The position numbers and the translations under genes are program-made. This document shows, piece by piece, positions 43,396 through 44,504 of a DNA stretch of 44,504 nucleotides (its first letter is position 1; each line of letters begins with the position of its first letter). This DNA is from Spirochaetota bacterium (GTDB taxonomy: Bacteria > Spirochaetota > Brevinematia > DTOW01). The stretch spans positions 101,185 through 145,688 of the forward strand of contig JANXAC010000002.1 of the NCBI GenBank assembly GCA_025061835.1, written 5' to 3'. Under the pieces are notes generated by a model. It saw only the letters and a program-made list of their open reading frames with translations, was not told where the DNA came from and did no database searches.

Positions 43396-43806
43396 TTACC
43401 TCAAAACCAAATTTATGACTATACCAACAATAGACGTTAGAATAACAGATAAAACAACCACTAGTATTCCAACCATGAGTTTATACAAACTATTATTCTG
43501 AGGCTTGTTTCATCAACTCTCTTACTTGTTCCATCAATCCTTTGAGATAACTCACTTCTAGCATCCTCAATCCTCTGGGATAACTCTAACCTAAATTCAT
43601 CAATTCTCTTGTTTGTCTCATCAATTAGCTTACTCAACTCATCAAACTTTTTGTCAATCTTTGTATCTATTTCAACAAACCTAAGTTCAACGTAGGATTT
43701 AAATTCCTTCAAATCACCACGAATAATATCTACCTCTCTTATTAAAAATAACACAGGATCATACCTATTATCTCTCTTCCTTTACTTGAACCTCTACAGT
43801 TTCCAT
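43396..43806 (-). pseudogene. Frameshifted coiled-coil/membrane-tail protein gene
   Basis: Three frame segments join into one plausible protein. From ATG 43806 it reads METVEVQVKEER and stops; about 43775-43781, the loss of two bases in a GA repeat would shift it into RDNRYDPVLFLIREVDIIRG and the coiled coil (repeats of SQRIDGTSKRVDETS type). Near 43490-43498 a one-base loss in AATAATAG shifts the frame again, and the other frame continues as LYKLMVGILVVVLSVILTSIVG, a membrane tail, to TAA at 43396. The layout (short start, heptad repeats, C-terminal membrane helix) is common for small coiled-coil proteins of unknown function. It is a decayed gene, unless the bases are sequencing errors or the shifts are functional. 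Confidence 0.65.
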
Positions 43807-43976
43807 ACAAAAATTCTAATAACATACTTTCACCTGGTAGTCAAACAGTATGGACTTAAGATATAAATTCTAGTAGGTGAGTTAGCAAATTAAAATGTTC
43901 CATTTAGATTAAAGTAAGAAACCATACCTGACCGTAAATTTTAGACCATATTGTATCTCAAATGAAAAAACACAAA

Positions 43977-44504
43977 CTATTCAACCAAAGTTATACCCTT
44001 TGTGAATTTTATCTCCTTTACTCTAAACTTGTTCAGTTCCTCACCCAGAACCTTGAGACTCTCTACAACTTCAGGCAACCTCTCACTCGCACTCCTCAAC
44101 ACCTCAACAGCTCCCCTCATCACCCCATACACCTCACTAAACCTATCATTCAAATTACCCGTAGCATCACTTACCTCATACACAGCCCTCACAACCTCCT
44201 CCATACCCACCTTCCCCTCCTCAACAGCTACCCTTATACCCTCACTATAACTCGTCAAATTACTTATCACCCCCATAACCATCTCATTAGTCCTCCCCAC
44301 CTCCACCATACTCGCATTTATCTCCCCAACAAACGCACTCACCTCCCTTATCCCATCTCCTATCCTCACAAACCTCTCCCCATTCTCCTCCACCCCCTCA
44401 ATGCTACCCTTCACCCTCTCAATAACATCCCTCACTATCCTCTCAACCTCCACTGCCTTCTTCCTACTGTCCTCCGCCAAGTTCCCCATCTCCTCAGCAA
44501 CCAC
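43977..44504 (-). CDS. Methyl-accepting chemotaxis protein, C-terminal fragment
   Basis: Runs off the right edge, so the N-terminal part, including any sensor and membrane segments, lies outside. The visible 175 residues start inside the signalling hairpin (VVAEEMGNLAEDSRKKA, the VVAxEIRxLAExS motif with Met-Gly for Ile-Arg) and continue as the descending helical arm with heptad repeats, then a short tail (LGEELNKFRVKEIKFTKG). No C-terminal NWETF-type pentapeptide. The coding strand is almost free of C: only 15 G occur on the plus strand over the 404 bases 44101-44504. This is very unlike its neighbours. Confidence 0.85.
   Translation of the reverse strand: MVAEEMGNLAEDSRKKAVEVERIVRDVIERVKGSIEGVEENGERFVRIGDGIREVSAFVGEINASMVEVGRTNEMVMGVISNLTSYSEGIRVAVEEGKVGMEEVVRAVYEVSDATGNLNDRFSEVYGVMRGAVEVLRSASERLPEVVESLKVLGEELNKFRVKEIKFTKGITLVE

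Overview
The window reads as chromosomal DNA of a motile, diderm bacterium with an AT-rich genome that strongly prefers ATA and AGA codons. A spirochaete-like or other deep-branching thermophile-like lineage fits best. The support is a FliA/WhiG-type sigma factor, a chemoreceptor fragment, a beta-barrel outer-membrane protein, a LolA-like carrier, a 7TM-HD c-di-AMP phosphodiesterase, c-di-GMP enzymes, and a 305-residue protein of a kind I associate, from memory only, with spirochaetes. No 16S rRNA or other marker fixes the taxon. I see no tRNA, rRNA, CRISPR array, intact insertion sequence or prophage. This is mostly core genome, densely packed, with many coupled starts and abutting or overlapping convergent gene ends.

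Layout. 1-3.9 kb: the end of a receiver/HD-GYP protein, then a reverse-strand operon with a 305-residue protein and a protein made of 17 gapless 21-residue repeats. 3.9-4.4 kb: the longest gene-poor stretch, with a G-free tract and decayed reading frames. 4.4-10 kb: ftsH, divergent from murC and a 7TM-HD phosphodiesterase. 10-12.3 kb: a two-gene unit, a sensor-like membrane protein and an Fe-ADH-fold protein that has lost its metal and nucleotide motifs. 12.4-14.3 kb: gyrB. 14.6-19.1 kb: an envelope cluster (LolA-like protein, beta-barrel, MacB/LolCD-type ABC transporter, small exported protein). 19.1-21.4 kb: speE and sufS. 21.6-22.6 kb: cbiM-cbiN. 22.7-27.1 kb: DUF58 and MoxR, a GGDEF-PilZ protein, and a second MoxR. 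27.2-30.9 kb: rseP, trmD, a membrane protein and thpR. 31.1-33.7 kb: fliA/whiG-type sigma factor, pcm and an M23 peptidase. 33.9-37 kb: rpmJ, rpsM, DUF4340, a mannose-1-phosphate guanylyltransferase and ruvC. 37-39.9 kb: DUF190 and crcB/fluC beside an EF-G paralogue. 40-43.3 kb: a BtuF-like protein without a signal peptide, then rplM-rpsI-nadK-HhH-GPD glycosylase. 43.4-44.5 kb: a twice-frameshifted coiled-coil gene and the C-terminal end of a chemoreceptor.

The strongest threads are cyclic-dinucleotide signalling (HD-GYP, GGDEF-PilZ, 7TM-HD), envelope biogenesis and quality control (FtsH, RseP, ABC/LolA-like system, MurC, M23), and translation. Several genes without a Shine-Dalgarno have a good TTGAAA/T and TATAAT-like promoter ending only 6-13 nt before the start codon, which suggests leaderless or near-leaderless mRNAs. 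The best candidates for something undescribed are the 21-residue-repeat operon and the sensor/degenerate Fe-ADH pair.
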